Source: an uncultured Lacticaseibacillus sp. (lineage in GTDB: Bacteria > Bacillota > Bacilli > Lactobacillales > Lactobacillaceae). Taken from it: a stretch of 5,029 nt of DNA. Below, piece by piece: positions 1 through 5,029 of this stretch (position 1 is its first letter; the number at the start of each line of letters is the position of its first letter). The notes beneath the pieces are model-generated. The model saw only the letters and a program-made list of their open reading frames with translations. It was not told the DNA's origin and made no database searches. A program made the translations under genes and the position numbers. The stretch is taken from NCBI GenBank assembly GCA_934339215.1, contig CAKRHU010000153.1:1-5029 (forward strand), read 5' to 3'.

Positions 1-23
1 CCCAATGTGGTCGGGCTTTTTTT
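1..23 (+). terminator. Right half of a Rho-independent terminator of an upstream gene
   Basis: CCC at 1-3 can pair with GGG at 13-15, and GGGC is followed directly by seven T residues (17-23). This is the usual form of an intrinsic terminator read on the + strand. The left arm is probably cut by the window edge, since the visible stem is only three pairs. It suggests that a + strand gene ends just left of the window and that the DNA after base 23 is a separate transcriptional unit. What was terminated cannot be seen. Confidence 0.6.
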
Positions 24-108
24 GTGCGACGACGGGGCGAAAATTGATGGGTTCCGGTGGCTTGGGCACACTCCGGTGAACTGAACAAGTTTCCGTGCGG
101 CCGGTTTC

Positions 109-136
109 AGAGATCAGCAAAAACCGCTGATGCTCT
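109..136. other. Head hairpin A of the 39-296 element
   Basis: ATCAGC (113-118) pairs perfectly with GCTGAT (126-131). AGAG (109-112) continues the stem with CTCT (133-136) across a single bulged G132. The loop is seven bases, AAAAACC (119-125). This is the first of three hairpins inside the large inverted repeat. Confidence 0.65.
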
Positions 137-147
137 TACACCTAAAA

Positions 148-178
148 ATTGAACCGGAGAAATCCGCTCCGTTTCAAT
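148..178. other. Head hairpin B of the 39-296 element
   Basis: ATTGAA (148-153) pairs with TTTCAAT (173-178 used). After one C/T mismatch (154/172), CGGAG (155-159) pairs with CTCCG (167-171). The loop is seven bases, AAATCCG (160-166). Part of the left arm (151-157) could instead pair with CCGGTTT at 101-107, so the head may have an alternative fold. Confidence 0.65.
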
Positions 179-184
179 ATTTGC

Positions 185-236
185 CGGTGAAATCTGCGCA
201 AGCCGTCAAAGTTCGACGGCTCACTTGATTTCACTG
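185..236. other. Head hairpin C of the 39-296 element
   Basis: GTGAAATC (187-194) pairs perfectly with GATTTCAC (227-234), extended by G186/T235 and C185/G236. After an internal loop, AGCCGTC (201-207) pairs perfectly with GACGGCT (215-221). The apical loop is seven bases, AAAGTTC (208-214). This is the strongest of the three internal hairpins. Confidence 0.7.
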
Positions 237-296
237 CCACAGGAAATTGTCCAGTTCACTTCCGTGTGCCCAAACCACCTCCACCCACCGATTTTC

Positions 297-476
297 TGAT
301 AGTCAGGCACTTGGGATGTTGATGTCATTCAGCACAAAATACTGGAATAAAACTGACTACTACCTCTGAATGGTTTCGCGATTATTTTTCTAGTTCGTGT
401 GACCCTTATTGGAGAATGTTTCGGCAGACGAATCTTCGTACTTGTAAACCGGAGACTAAATTAAAATCAACTTTTT
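297..476. other. Intergenic stretch with no supported gene
   Basis: No open frame of useful length with a ribosome binding site occurs on either strand. A 17-codon ATG frame (316-369) exists but has no Shine-Dalgarno sequence. Weak hairpins are possible: ACGA (428-431) with TCGT (436-439), enclosed by GTTTC (418-422) with GAGAC (452-456). A weak promoter-like pair lies at 311-316 (TTGGGA) and 335-340 (CAAAAT) with an 18-base spacer; each matches consensus at only four of six positions. Because a good terminator follows at 477-505, this stretch may encode the body of a short non-coding transcript, but nothing identifies it. Confidence 0.4.
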
Positions 477-505
477 GCGATCGGCATTTAGCCGGTCGTT
501 TTTTT
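477..505 (+). terminator. Rho-independent terminator upstream of the pur promoter
   Basis: CGATCGGC (478-485) pairs with GCCGGTCG (491-498) over eight pairs including one G-U, with a five-base loop ATTTA and seven T residues straight after the stem (499-505). On the opposite strand the stem is not followed by a T-run, so it acts on + strand transcripts. It sits about 75 bases before the purR-type operator and would insulate the operon from upstream transcription. No gene lies between it and the previous terminator at 1-23. Confidence 0.85.
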
Positions 506-515
506 ACGTGGTATA

Positions 516-528
516 AAACCCGAATAAT
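516..528 (+). promoter_or_regulatory. Possible upstream PurBox (PurR site)
   Basis: The 13-mer AAACCCGAATAAT resembles the lactococcal PurBox consensus AWWWCCGAACWWT with two mismatches (position 4, and the C after CCGAA). It lies roughly 85-95 bases before the expected transcription start. The core CGAA is short and could occur by chance. Confidence 0.35.
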
Positions 529-543
529 TTATAAACTGTGGCG

Positions 544-572
544 GGTATGCTGACATGAAAAGTTTCAATACC
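544..572. repeat. Small nested inverted repeat before the operator
   Basis: GGTAT (544-548) is complementary to ATACC (568-572). Inside it TGAAA (556-560) is complementary to TTTCA (563-567). The left side has seven extra bases between the two blocks. It could be an additional protein site just upstream of the PurR-type operator, or chance. Confidence 0.35.
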
Positions 573-575
573 TGA

Positions 576-600
576 CCGAACGTTCGTAAACACGAACGTT
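576..600 (+). promoter_or_regulatory. PurR-type operator (PurBoxes) of the pur operon
   Basis: Two 9-bp arms, AACGTTCGT (579-587) and ACGAACGTT (592-600), are perfect inverted repeats separated by AAAC. Each contains the CGAAC core known for the PurR boxes of Bacillus and Lactococcus, and CCGAAC (576-581) adds a third core facing the first arm. The site ends on the first base of the -10 box, so a bound protein would cover the -35 and spacer region. From the family, PurR responds to PRPP (and ppGpp in Bacillus). Whether it represses, as in Bacillus, or activates, as in Lactococcus, cannot be read from sequence alone. Confidence 0.75.
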
Positions 601-605
601 ATAAT
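600..605 (+). promoter_or_regulatory. -10 box of the purE promoter
   Basis: This is a perfect TATAAT, which would start transcription near A612 and give a leader of about 80 nt. No good -35 hexamer is found at the normal spacing: 577-582 reads CGAACG, and the nearest TTGACA-like match, CTGACC at 572-577, is 22 bases away. A weaker TATAAA at 530-535 also lacks a -35 partner. The promoter may therefore depend on a regulator bound at the overlapping operator. Confidence 0.65.
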
Positions 606-678
606 TATTTCATTGGTATTTCGTCCGCAATTAGCTTGTTTTTCGAGATTTTGCGTGCTAGACTACAAATAACTTATG

Positions 679-689
679 AAAGCAGGTGA
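679..689 (+). promoter_or_regulatory. purE ribosome binding site
   Basis: AAAGCAGGTGA matches the extended Shine-Dalgarno AAAGGAGGTGA at ten of eleven positions and ends five bases before TTG at 695. A GTG at 686, in the same frame, lies inside this site, so it is unlikely to be the start. The site therefore favours TTG 695 as the purE initiation codon. Confidence 0.7.
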
Positions 690-694
690 CGATT

Positions 695-1180
695 TTGAAA
701 GTCGCGATCGTGATGGGATCTAGTTCTGATTGGCCGACGATGAAGTTGACCGCAAAGCAACTCGATAATTTGGCAATTCCTTACGAAAAGCACGTGATAT
801 CGGCGCATCGGATGCCAGATGCATTAGCCAACTTCGGGAAAACCGCCCAAGCCAATGACATTTCAGTGATCATTGCCGGGGCTGGTGGTGCGGCTCATCT
901 TCCTGGGATGTTAGCGGCAAATACCACTGTTCCAGTGATTGGGGTACCAGTTAAAACCCGAACATTAAATGGCGTCGATTCCTTACTTTCAATTGTGCAA
1001 ATGCCAGGCGGTGTGCCTGTTGCCACGATGGCGATCGGTGATGCTGGCGCGACGAATGCTGCGCTATTTGCCGCATCGATCCTTGGTGTCAGTGATCCTG
1101 ATGTGACGAAGCGGTTGGTTGCCTTCCGCCAAGCCCAAACCAAGAAAGCCGAAGAAAGCGAGGCATTGCTTGATGACTAA
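695..1180 (+). CDS. purE: N5-carboxyaminoimidazole ribonucleotide mutase PurE
   Basis: Cytoplasmic class I PurE, which converts N5-CAIR to CAIR in de novo purine synthesis using the product of PurK, encoded next. With the TTG start the protein has 161 residues, close to the usual length of about 160. Visible family motifs are GSSSDW (8-13, nucleotide binding), SAHRMPD with the catalytic-type His38, AGAGGAAHLPGM (61-72) and MPGGVPVAT (103-111). The family usually reads SAHRTP, so Met replaces Thr here, a mild variation outside the catalytic His. The start is chosen from the Shine-Dalgarno at 679-689; an in-frame GTG at 686 would add three residues. It is the first gene of the operon, behind the PurR-type operator, and its end overlaps purK by eight bases. 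Confidence 0.96.
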   Translation: MKVAIVMGSSSDWPTMKLTAKQLDNLAIPYEKHVISAHRMPDALANFGKTAQANDISVIIAGAGGAAHLPGMLAANTTVPVIGVPVKTRTLNGVDSLLSIVQMPGGVPVATMAIGDAGATNAALFAASILGVSDPDVTKRLVAFRQAQTKKAEESEALLDD

Positions 1181-2285
1181 GCCGTTATTACCGCCTGCGA
1201 CCATCGGAATCGTTGGCGGCGGACAACTGGGACGCATGCTTGCGCAATCCGCCAAGCAAATGGGTTATACCGTCGGCGTGTTAGATCCCACACCGCAAGC
1301 CCCAGCTGGTCAAGTCGCTGATTTTCAGATCCAAGCCGAATACGAAGATGTTGACGCGTTGATGCAGTTGGCCAAACGTTCAGATGTGTTGACTTACGAA
1401 TTTGAAAATGTCGACCTCGACGCGTTGACGCAAGCCAAACAATACGCGGCCCTGCCGCAAGGAACTGAATTGTTGCGGATCACGCGCCAGCGCATCACAG
1501 AAAAAACGTTCTTACGCGATCACGGCATCCCCACGGCAAACTTTGCCGCTGTCCCTGATGCGCAAAGTCTAGCAGTCGCGATTGAAACGGTTGGCTATCC
1601 TGCGATTTTAAAAACGACGACTGGTGGCTACGATGGCCACGGTCAACAAGATCTTAACTCGCCAGCCGATCTGCCAGCAGGTGAGGCATTAGCCAGCAAG
1701 GCGCCTTGCATTCTCGAACAACGCAAAACCTTCAGCCGAGAATTATCCGTGATGGTGACCCAAGATGGCAACAATCAGGTGCGGATTTTCTCAGTGGTTG
1801 AAAATCGCCACGCCAATCACATTTTGCACACGACCATCGCGCCGGCGCCAAACCTCAGTGCTGAATTACAGACGCAAATCGATCAGCTGGCAACCACTAT
1901 TGCCAAAGCCCTGAACTTGCGCGGGGTGCTTGGCATCGAATTGTTTGAAACAGCTGAAGGAATTGTGGTCAATGAACTCGCACCGCGGCCACACAACTCA
2001 GGCCACTACAGCATCGAAGCTTGCAACTTCTCGCAGTTTGACGCCCACATTTTGAGCATTTGCAGTTTACCGATCGCACCGATCAAATTGCAAACGCCAG
2101 CGGTGATGCGCAACTTACTTGGGGATGATTTGACCAAAGCCCGCGCGGCTTGGTCCAAGCATCCGGAATGGCATTTTCATGATTATGGGAAAGCGGAGAT
2201 CCGCCTCGCACGCAAAATGGGGCACATCACCGTATGTGAAGGATCAGATTTGTTAAAGGCAGTCCAATTGGAGGGCGACAAGTAG
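1173..2285 (+). CDS. purK: 5-(carboxyamino)imidazole ribonucleotide synthase PurK
   Basis: ATP-grasp enzyme that carboxylates AIR with bicarbonate and ATP to give N5-CAIR, handed to PurE. It has 370 residues, normal for the family. The N-terminal dinucleotide-like fold carries GIVGGGQLGRM (12-22) and TYEFENVD (74-81). The ATP-grasp part shows KTTTGGYDGHGQ (147-158), the glycine-rich ATP loop, and NELAPRPHNSGH (267-278), the metal and ATP binding segment. The frame is open further upstream to 1119, but that would lie deep inside purE. ATG 1173 has GCGAGG (1158-1163) nine bases ahead and the protein then begins where PurK proteins normally do. It overlaps purE by eight bases (ATG inside GATGACTAA) and touches purC, suggesting translational coupling. 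Confidence 0.96.
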   Translation: MTKPLLPPATIGIVGGGQLGRMLAQSAKQMGYTVGVLDPTPQAPAGQVADFQIQAEYEDVDALMQLAKRSDVLTYEFENVDLDALTQAKQYAALPQGTELLRITRQRITEKTFLRDHGIPTANFAAVPDAQSLAVAIETVGYPAILKTTTGGYDGHGQQDLNSPADLPAGEALASKAPCILEQRKTFSRELSVMVTQDGNNQVRIFSVVENRHANHILHTTIAPAPNLSAELQTQIDQLATTIAKALNLRGVLGIELFETAEGIVVNELAPRPHNSGHYSIEACNFSQFDAHILSICSLPIAPIKLQTPAVMRNLLGDDLTKARAAWSKHPEWHFHDYGKAEIRLARKMGHITVCEGSDLLKAVQLEGDK

Positions 2286-2998
2286 TGGAAAAGACAACTG
2301 TTTTATATACCGGTAAAGCCAAGCAAATGTGGGCCACAGATGACCCTGACGTCTTATGGGTCGAATATATGGACCAAGCCACAGCGTTAAACGGCAAAAA
2401 GAAAGTCCAAATCGACGGCAAAGGCACGTTGAATCGGCAAATTTCCAGCTTATTATTTGAAGAACTCAATGCCCAAGGCTTTCCCACCCATTACTTGAAA
2501 ACTTTAGACGACACCACCATGTTGGTGAAAAAATGCACCATGATCCCCTTAGAAGCCGTGGTTCGCAACTTCGCTTCTGGTAGTTTCGAACGCAAATTCA
2601 AAGTGGAACATCTCAAACTACTGGTACCAGCGGTTCACGAATTTTTCTACAAGTCTGATGCTTTAGATGATCCTTTCATCAACAATGAACAAGCCATCGC
2701 GTTGGGTTTTGCTGATAAAGAAACGATCGATGAAATTCATGCCATGTCTGATCGGGTCAATGCTTATCTCAAGGAACGTTTTGCCAATATCGGCATTGAT
2801 CTCGTCGACTTCAAACTCGAATTCGGGCGTTTAAGCGATGGAACTTTTGTGTTAGCGGATGAATTGTCGCCTGATAACATGCGCTTGGTTGATGAAGCCA
2901 CGGGCAACTCGCTTGATAAAGACGTCTTTCGCAAAGACCAAGGCCCGCTGACGCCAGTATATGCCAGCGTTTTGAAGCGCCTCAAGGAAAGCAAATAA
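2285..2998 (+). CDS. purC: Phosphoribosylaminoimidazole-succinocarboxamide synthase (SAICAR synthetase) PurC
   Basis: Joins CAIR to aspartate with ATP, forming SAICAR, the step after PurE. The product has 237 residues, the usual bacterial length. Motifs: YTGKAK near the N-terminus (8-13, ATP loop), IPLEAVVRN (87-95, first family signature), LVDFKLEFG (173-181, second signature) and DELSPDN (192-198). It starts with GTG, whose G is the last base of the purK stop codon (TAGTG). GGAGGG at 2270-2275 lies nine bases ahead. In Bacillus subtilis purB sits between purK and purC; here it is absent, so adenylosuccinate lyase must be encoded elsewhere, as is common in lactobacilli. The coding frame is intact. 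Confidence 0.96.
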   Translation: MEKTTVLYTGKAKQMWATDDPDVLWVEYMDQATALNGKKKVQIDGKGTLNRQISSLLFEELNAQGFPTHYLKTLDDTTMLVKKCTMIPLEAVVRNFASGSFERKFKVEHLKLLVPAVHEFFYKSDALDDPFINNEQAIALGFADKETIDEIHAMSDRVNAYLKERFANIGIDLVDFKLEFGRLSDGTFVLADELSPDNMRLVDEATGNSLDKDVFRKDQGPLTPVYASVLKRLKESK

Positions 2999-3025
2999 AC
3001 CCCTCAATTGGAAAGGAGCCCCACC

Positions 3026-3271
3026 ATGTTTAAAGCCAAGATCTACGTCAACTACAAACCTTCTGTCCTCGATCCGAAAGCCGAAGTGATCAAAAATACG
3101 TTGAGTCGCTTAGGCCAAACCAATGTCAAAGACGTCACCGTCGGCAAGTATTTTGAAGTCTTACTGGAAGGCAATCGCGATGCGGTTGACCAACAAGTCA
3201 ATGCCTTGTGCGATCAGATGTTGGCCAATGTCAACATGGAAGCTTACCGTTACTCGCTTGAGGAGGTTTAA
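3026..3271 (+). CDS. purS: Phosphoribosylformylglycinamidine synthase subunit PurS
   Basis: Small subunit (81 residues) of the three-part FGAM synthase of Gram-positive bacteria. From the family, PurS dimers bridge PurQ and PurL and help ammonia transfer from glutaminase to synthase. The sequence shows the typical layout: an N-terminal strand [16 protein letters not shown], a helix with NTLSRLG, then [14 protein letters not shown], and a C-terminal segment ending in [14 protein letters not shown] 3026 has AAAGGAG (3012-3018) seven bases ahead. An in-frame TTG at 3008 would add six residues overlapping that site and is rejected. A 27-base gap follows purC, the largest within the operon seen here, and only one base separates its stop from purQ. 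Confidence 0.95.
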   Translation: MFKAKIYVNYKPSVLDPKAEVIKNTLSRLGQTNVKDVTVGKYFEVLLEGNRDAVDQQVNALCDQMLANVNMEAYRYSLEEV

Positions 3272-3272
3272 C

Positions 3273-3956
3273 ATGAAGGCTGCGGTTTTAACATTCCCAG
3301 GCTCCAATTGTGATGATGACTTGCTTTGGGCAGTCAAAGACATCGCCGGGGCTGATGCGGAACTCGTTTCAGCTAAAAGTGAATCACTTGCGGGCTTTGA
3401 TCTGGTGTTGGTACCAGGCGGTTTCTCTTATGGGGATTACTTGCGCAGTGGCGCCATCGCCAAGTTTGCGCCGATCATGACTGCGTTGAAACAATTTGCA
3501 GATAACGGCGGCTATGTGTTAGGCATTTGCAATGGCTTTCAGATTTTGACAGAAGCCGGGCTTTTGCCAGGGGCGTTGCAGTGGAATACCAGCTTGGAAT
3601 TCATTTGCGAACCTGAACCTTTGAAGGTCGTCAACAACGAAACTGCTTTTTCCAATCAATACGCGGAAAATCAAGCCATCACGTTGCCGATCGCGCATGG
3701 TGAAGGCAATTACTACGCTGACGCAGAGACGTTGGCGGACATCGAAGCGAACCATCAAGTCGTTTTCCGATATGCCAACAATCCCAATGGTTCACTGAAT
3801 GATATCGCCGGACTTACCAACAAAGCTGGAAATGTGCTTGGTATGATGCCGCACCCAGAGCGCGCGGTGGAAGCCTTGCTCGGTGGTACTGATGGCTTAG
3901 GTGTGTTTGAATCATTGATCAACGCGACGAAAGGAGCGGCCCATGCTGCAAACTGA
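3273..3956 (+). CDS. purQ: Phosphoribosylformylglycinamidine synthase subunit PurQ (glutaminase)
   Basis: Class I glutamine amidotransferase subunit of FGAM synthase; it hydrolyses glutamine and feeds ammonia to PurL. The protein has 227 residues, the normal size for stand-alone PurQ. The full catalytic triad is visible: nucleophile Cys86 in GICNGFQIL, and His194 and Glu196 in MPHPE. Other family segments are FPGSNCDDD (8-16), [18 protein letters not shown] and [11 protein letters not shown] 3273 is preceded by a near-ideal AGGAGG (3261-3266) six bases away, located in the end of purS. The frame stays open upstream to 3123, but that part overlaps purS and is not PurQ-like. The 3' end overlaps purL by 14 bases. 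Confidence 0.97.
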   Translation: MKAAVLTFPGSNCDDDLLWAVKDIAGADAELVSAKSESLAGFDLVLVPGGFSYGDYLRSGAIAKFAPIMTALKQFADNGGYVLGICNGFQILTEAGLLPGALQWNTSLEFICEPEPLKVVNNETAFSNQYAENQAITLPIAHGEGNYYADAETLADIEANHQVVFRYANNPNGSLNDIAGLTNKAGNVLGMMPHPERAVEALLGGTDGLGVFESLINATKGAAHAAN

Positions 3957-5029
3957 ACTCACCCCAGAACAGATCCGGGATCAAAAACCTTATTTGCAAC
4001 TCGGTTTAACGGAAGCGGAATACAATTTATTCGCAGAACGTTTGGGTCGCTTGCCTAATTATACGGAAATGGGTTTGCAGTCCGGCATGTGGAGCGAACA
4101 CTGTTCCTATAAATACTCCAAGCCGATCCTCAAAACCTTCTGGACGAAAAATGATCGCGTGTTGATGGGCCCTGGTGAAGGTGCCGGCGTCATTCGCATC
4201 GGCGAAGGCAAAGCCGTCGTCTTTAAAGCCGAATCTCATAACCATCCCAGCGCCGTTGAACCATACGAAGGGGCAGCGACTGGGATCGGTGGGATCATTC
4301 GCGACATTTTCTCTATTGGGGCCAAACCTGTAGCTAGCCTTGATGCACTGGCTTTCGGGGATGAATTCGATGCCCATAACAAGAACTTGATCGATCAAGT
4401 GGTGGCTGGCATCGGTGGTTATGGTAACGCGATCGGCATTCCAACAGTGGCCGGTGAAGTCCAATTTGACCCAGGCTACCAGAAAAATCCGTTAGTTAAC
4501 GCGATGACTGTTGGCGTAATGGATGAAAAAGATATTCAAAAAGGCAAAGCGGCCGGTGTGGGCAATGCGATCATTTATGTCGGCGCTAAAACTGGCCGTG
4601 ACGGGATCAATGGGGCTTCGTTTGCTTCAGCAGAATTTTCCGATGCAGAAGATGCTGATCGCTCAGCGGTGCAAGTCGGTGATCCCTTCATGGAAAAGCT
4701 GCTCACTGATGCATGCTTGGAAGTCACCCATGATCACAAAGATGCCTTAGTCGGGATTCAAGATATGGGCGCTGCCGGTTTGGTTTCCAGTTCTGCAGAA
4801 ATGGCCTCAAAAGCTGGCTACGGCATGACCATGGATCTGGATCTGATCCCGCAACGTGAACCGGGCATGACGCCTTTTGAAATCATGCTGAGCGAATCAC
4901 AAGAACGGATGCTGTTATGTATCCGCGCCGGGTTTGAACAAGAGATTCTGGACTTGTTTAAAGGCTATGATTTGGACGCTGTGGTGTGTGGCCGGGTCGA
5001 AGCTGGCCATCAATATCGCTTGTTACATC
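3943..5029 (+). CDS. purL: Phosphoribosylformylglycinamidine synthase subunit PurL (5' part, cut by window edge)
   Basis: Synthetase subunit of FGAM synthase: FGAR + ammonia + ATP gives FGAM. Only the first 362 codons are in the window; small PurL proteins usually have about 740 residues, so roughly half is missing because of the window edge and not because of mutation. The frame is open to the last base. Visible motifs are [13 protein letters not shown] with the catalytic-type His53, GPGEGAG (76-82), [11 protein letters not shown] (97-107, ATP/Mg binding), [12 protein letters not shown] (110-121), [10 protein letters not shown] (271-280) and SESQERM (317-323). These cover the N-terminal linker region and the first pair of AIR-synthase-like domains. 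ATG 3943 lies within purQ (14-base overlap) with AAAGGAG (3930-3936) six bases ahead, which implies coupled translation and matched subunit amounts. Confidence 0.97.
   Translation, partial: MLQTELTPEQIRDQKPYLQLGLTEAEYNLFAERLGRLPNYTEMGLQSGMWSEHCSYKYSKPILKTFWTKNDRVLMGPGEGAGVIRIGEGKAVVFKAESHNHPSAVEPYEGAATGIGGIIRDIFSIGAKPVASLDALAFGDEFDAHNKNLIDQVVAGIGGYGNAIGIPTVAGEVQFDPGYQKNPLVNAMTVGVMDEKDIQKGKAAGVGNAIIYVGAKTGRDGINGASFASAEFSDAEDADRSAVQVGDPFMEKLLTDACLEVTHDHKDALVGIQDMGAAGLVSSSAEMASKAGYGMTMDLDLIPQREPGMTPFEIMLSESQERMLLCIRAGFEQEILDLFKGYDLDAVVCGRVEAGHQYRLLH

Larger units (their letters stand above)
39..296. repeat. Large imperfect inverted repeat with three internal hairpins (MITE-like element or structured RNA, unidentified)
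   Basis: The left arm (39-94) is complementary to the right arm (242-296): 44 Watson-Crick pairs over 55 aligned positions, one bulged base (G89) and no large gap. The best blocks are 56-60 with 275-279, 62-71 with 264-273, 76-83 with 252-259, and 90-94 with 242-246. The head between the arms folds into three hairpins (109-136, 148-178, 185-236), so the whole is a long rod ending in a four-way junction. Wobble-compatible mismatches are balanced: 45/290, 75/260 and 186/235 are G-U on the + strand, while 47/288, 61/274 and 84/251 are G-U on the - strand. The transcribed strand, if any, is therefore not revealed. I find no target-site duplication at the ends and no coding capacity. I do not recognise a known RNA family. 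A miniature inverted-repeat element or intergenic repeat of lactobacilli is plausible; a free-standing non-coding RNA is the alternative. The inverted repeat itself is certain, its identity is not. Confidence 0.8.

Noticed and set aside
39..296. Housekeeping RNA (tmRNA, SRP RNA, RNase P RNA, 6S RNA)
   Set aside because: The conserved core sequences I expect for tmRNA, SRP and RNase P RNAs are missing, and the four-way head does not look like the open central bubble of 6S RNA. A covariance-model search would settle this.
316..369. 17-codon ATG frame rich in Tyr codons, considered as a leader peptide
   Set aside because: No Shine-Dalgarno sequence precedes it, no terminator/antiterminator pair sits directly behind it, and a frame this short is expected by chance.
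368..382. ATGGTTTCGCG resembling a degenerate T-box core
   Set aside because: It departs from the T-box consensus at key positions and the terminator is about 100 bases downstream, whereas a T-box overlaps the antiterminator directly before the terminator.
297..505. Purine, PRPP or guanidine/ppGpp (ykkC-type) riboswitch in front of the pur operon
   Set aside because: None of the conserved core segments I know for these classes is present, and the terminator lies upstream of the purE promoter, so it could not control a transcript from that promoter.
895..1255. Open frames on the - strand across purE and the start of purK
   Set aside because: They lie fully opposite well-conserved purine genes, have no ribosome binding signals that I can support, and their products look like antisense shadows.
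3123..3272. N-terminal extension of PurQ by 50 residues
   Set aside because: The extension overlaps purS entirely, is not PurQ-like, and ATG 3273 has a near-perfect ribosome binding site.
4027..4464. 145-codon - strand open frame opposite purL
   Set aside because: It is antisense to the conserved PurL motifs (His53 region, ESHNHPS) and is explained by codon bias of purL.
4523..4750. 75-codon + strand frame inside purL
   Set aside because: It is an alternate frame within the clearly conserved purL reading frame, with no independent support.

Overview
The window holds the promoter-proximal part of a Gram-positive de novo purine biosynthesis operon, preceded by about 690 bases of non-coding DNA with unusual structure. 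All genes are on the + strand, in the order purE-purK-purC-purS-purQ-purL. purL runs off the right edge. The FGAM synthase is split into small PurL plus PurS and PurQ, ribosome binding sites are strong (AAGGAG/AGGAGG type), and CGAAC-type PurR boxes lie upstream. These traits point to a Firmicute. The protein sequences, and the absence of purB between purK and purC (where Bacillus subtilis has it), fit Lactobacillaceae, most likely the Lacticaseibacillus casei/paracasei/rhamnosus group. The genus is inferred from recognition, not from a search.

Region by region: bases 1-23 are the 3' half of a Rho-independent terminator of a gene lying to the left. Bases 39-296 form one large imperfect inverted repeat, with 44 Watson-Crick pairs in the outer stem. 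Its head can fold into three further hairpins, giving a four-way-junction shape. I cannot assign it to a known RNA or element. Bases 297-476 carry no convincing gene but end in a good + strand terminator (477-505). Bases 506-694 contain the operon control region: a possible PurBox at 516-528, a 9-bp perfect inverted repeat carrying PurR-type CGAA cores (579-600), a TATAAT -10 box touching it (600-605), and an untranslated leader of about 80 nt with the purE ribosome binding site.

The genes work together. PurS, PurQ and PurL form FGAM synthase (FGAR + Gln + ATP to FGAM). PurK carboxylates AIR to N5-CAIR, PurE rearranges N5-CAIR to CAIR, and PurC joins CAIR to aspartate to give SAICAR. Most junctions overlap or are nearly touching (purE/purK 8 bp, purK/purC 1 bp, purS/purQ 1-bp gap, purQ/purL 14 bp), so translational coupling is likely. 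The coding part looks intact and conventional. The most interesting material is the structured element at 39-296 and the arrangement of regulatory signals between it and purE.
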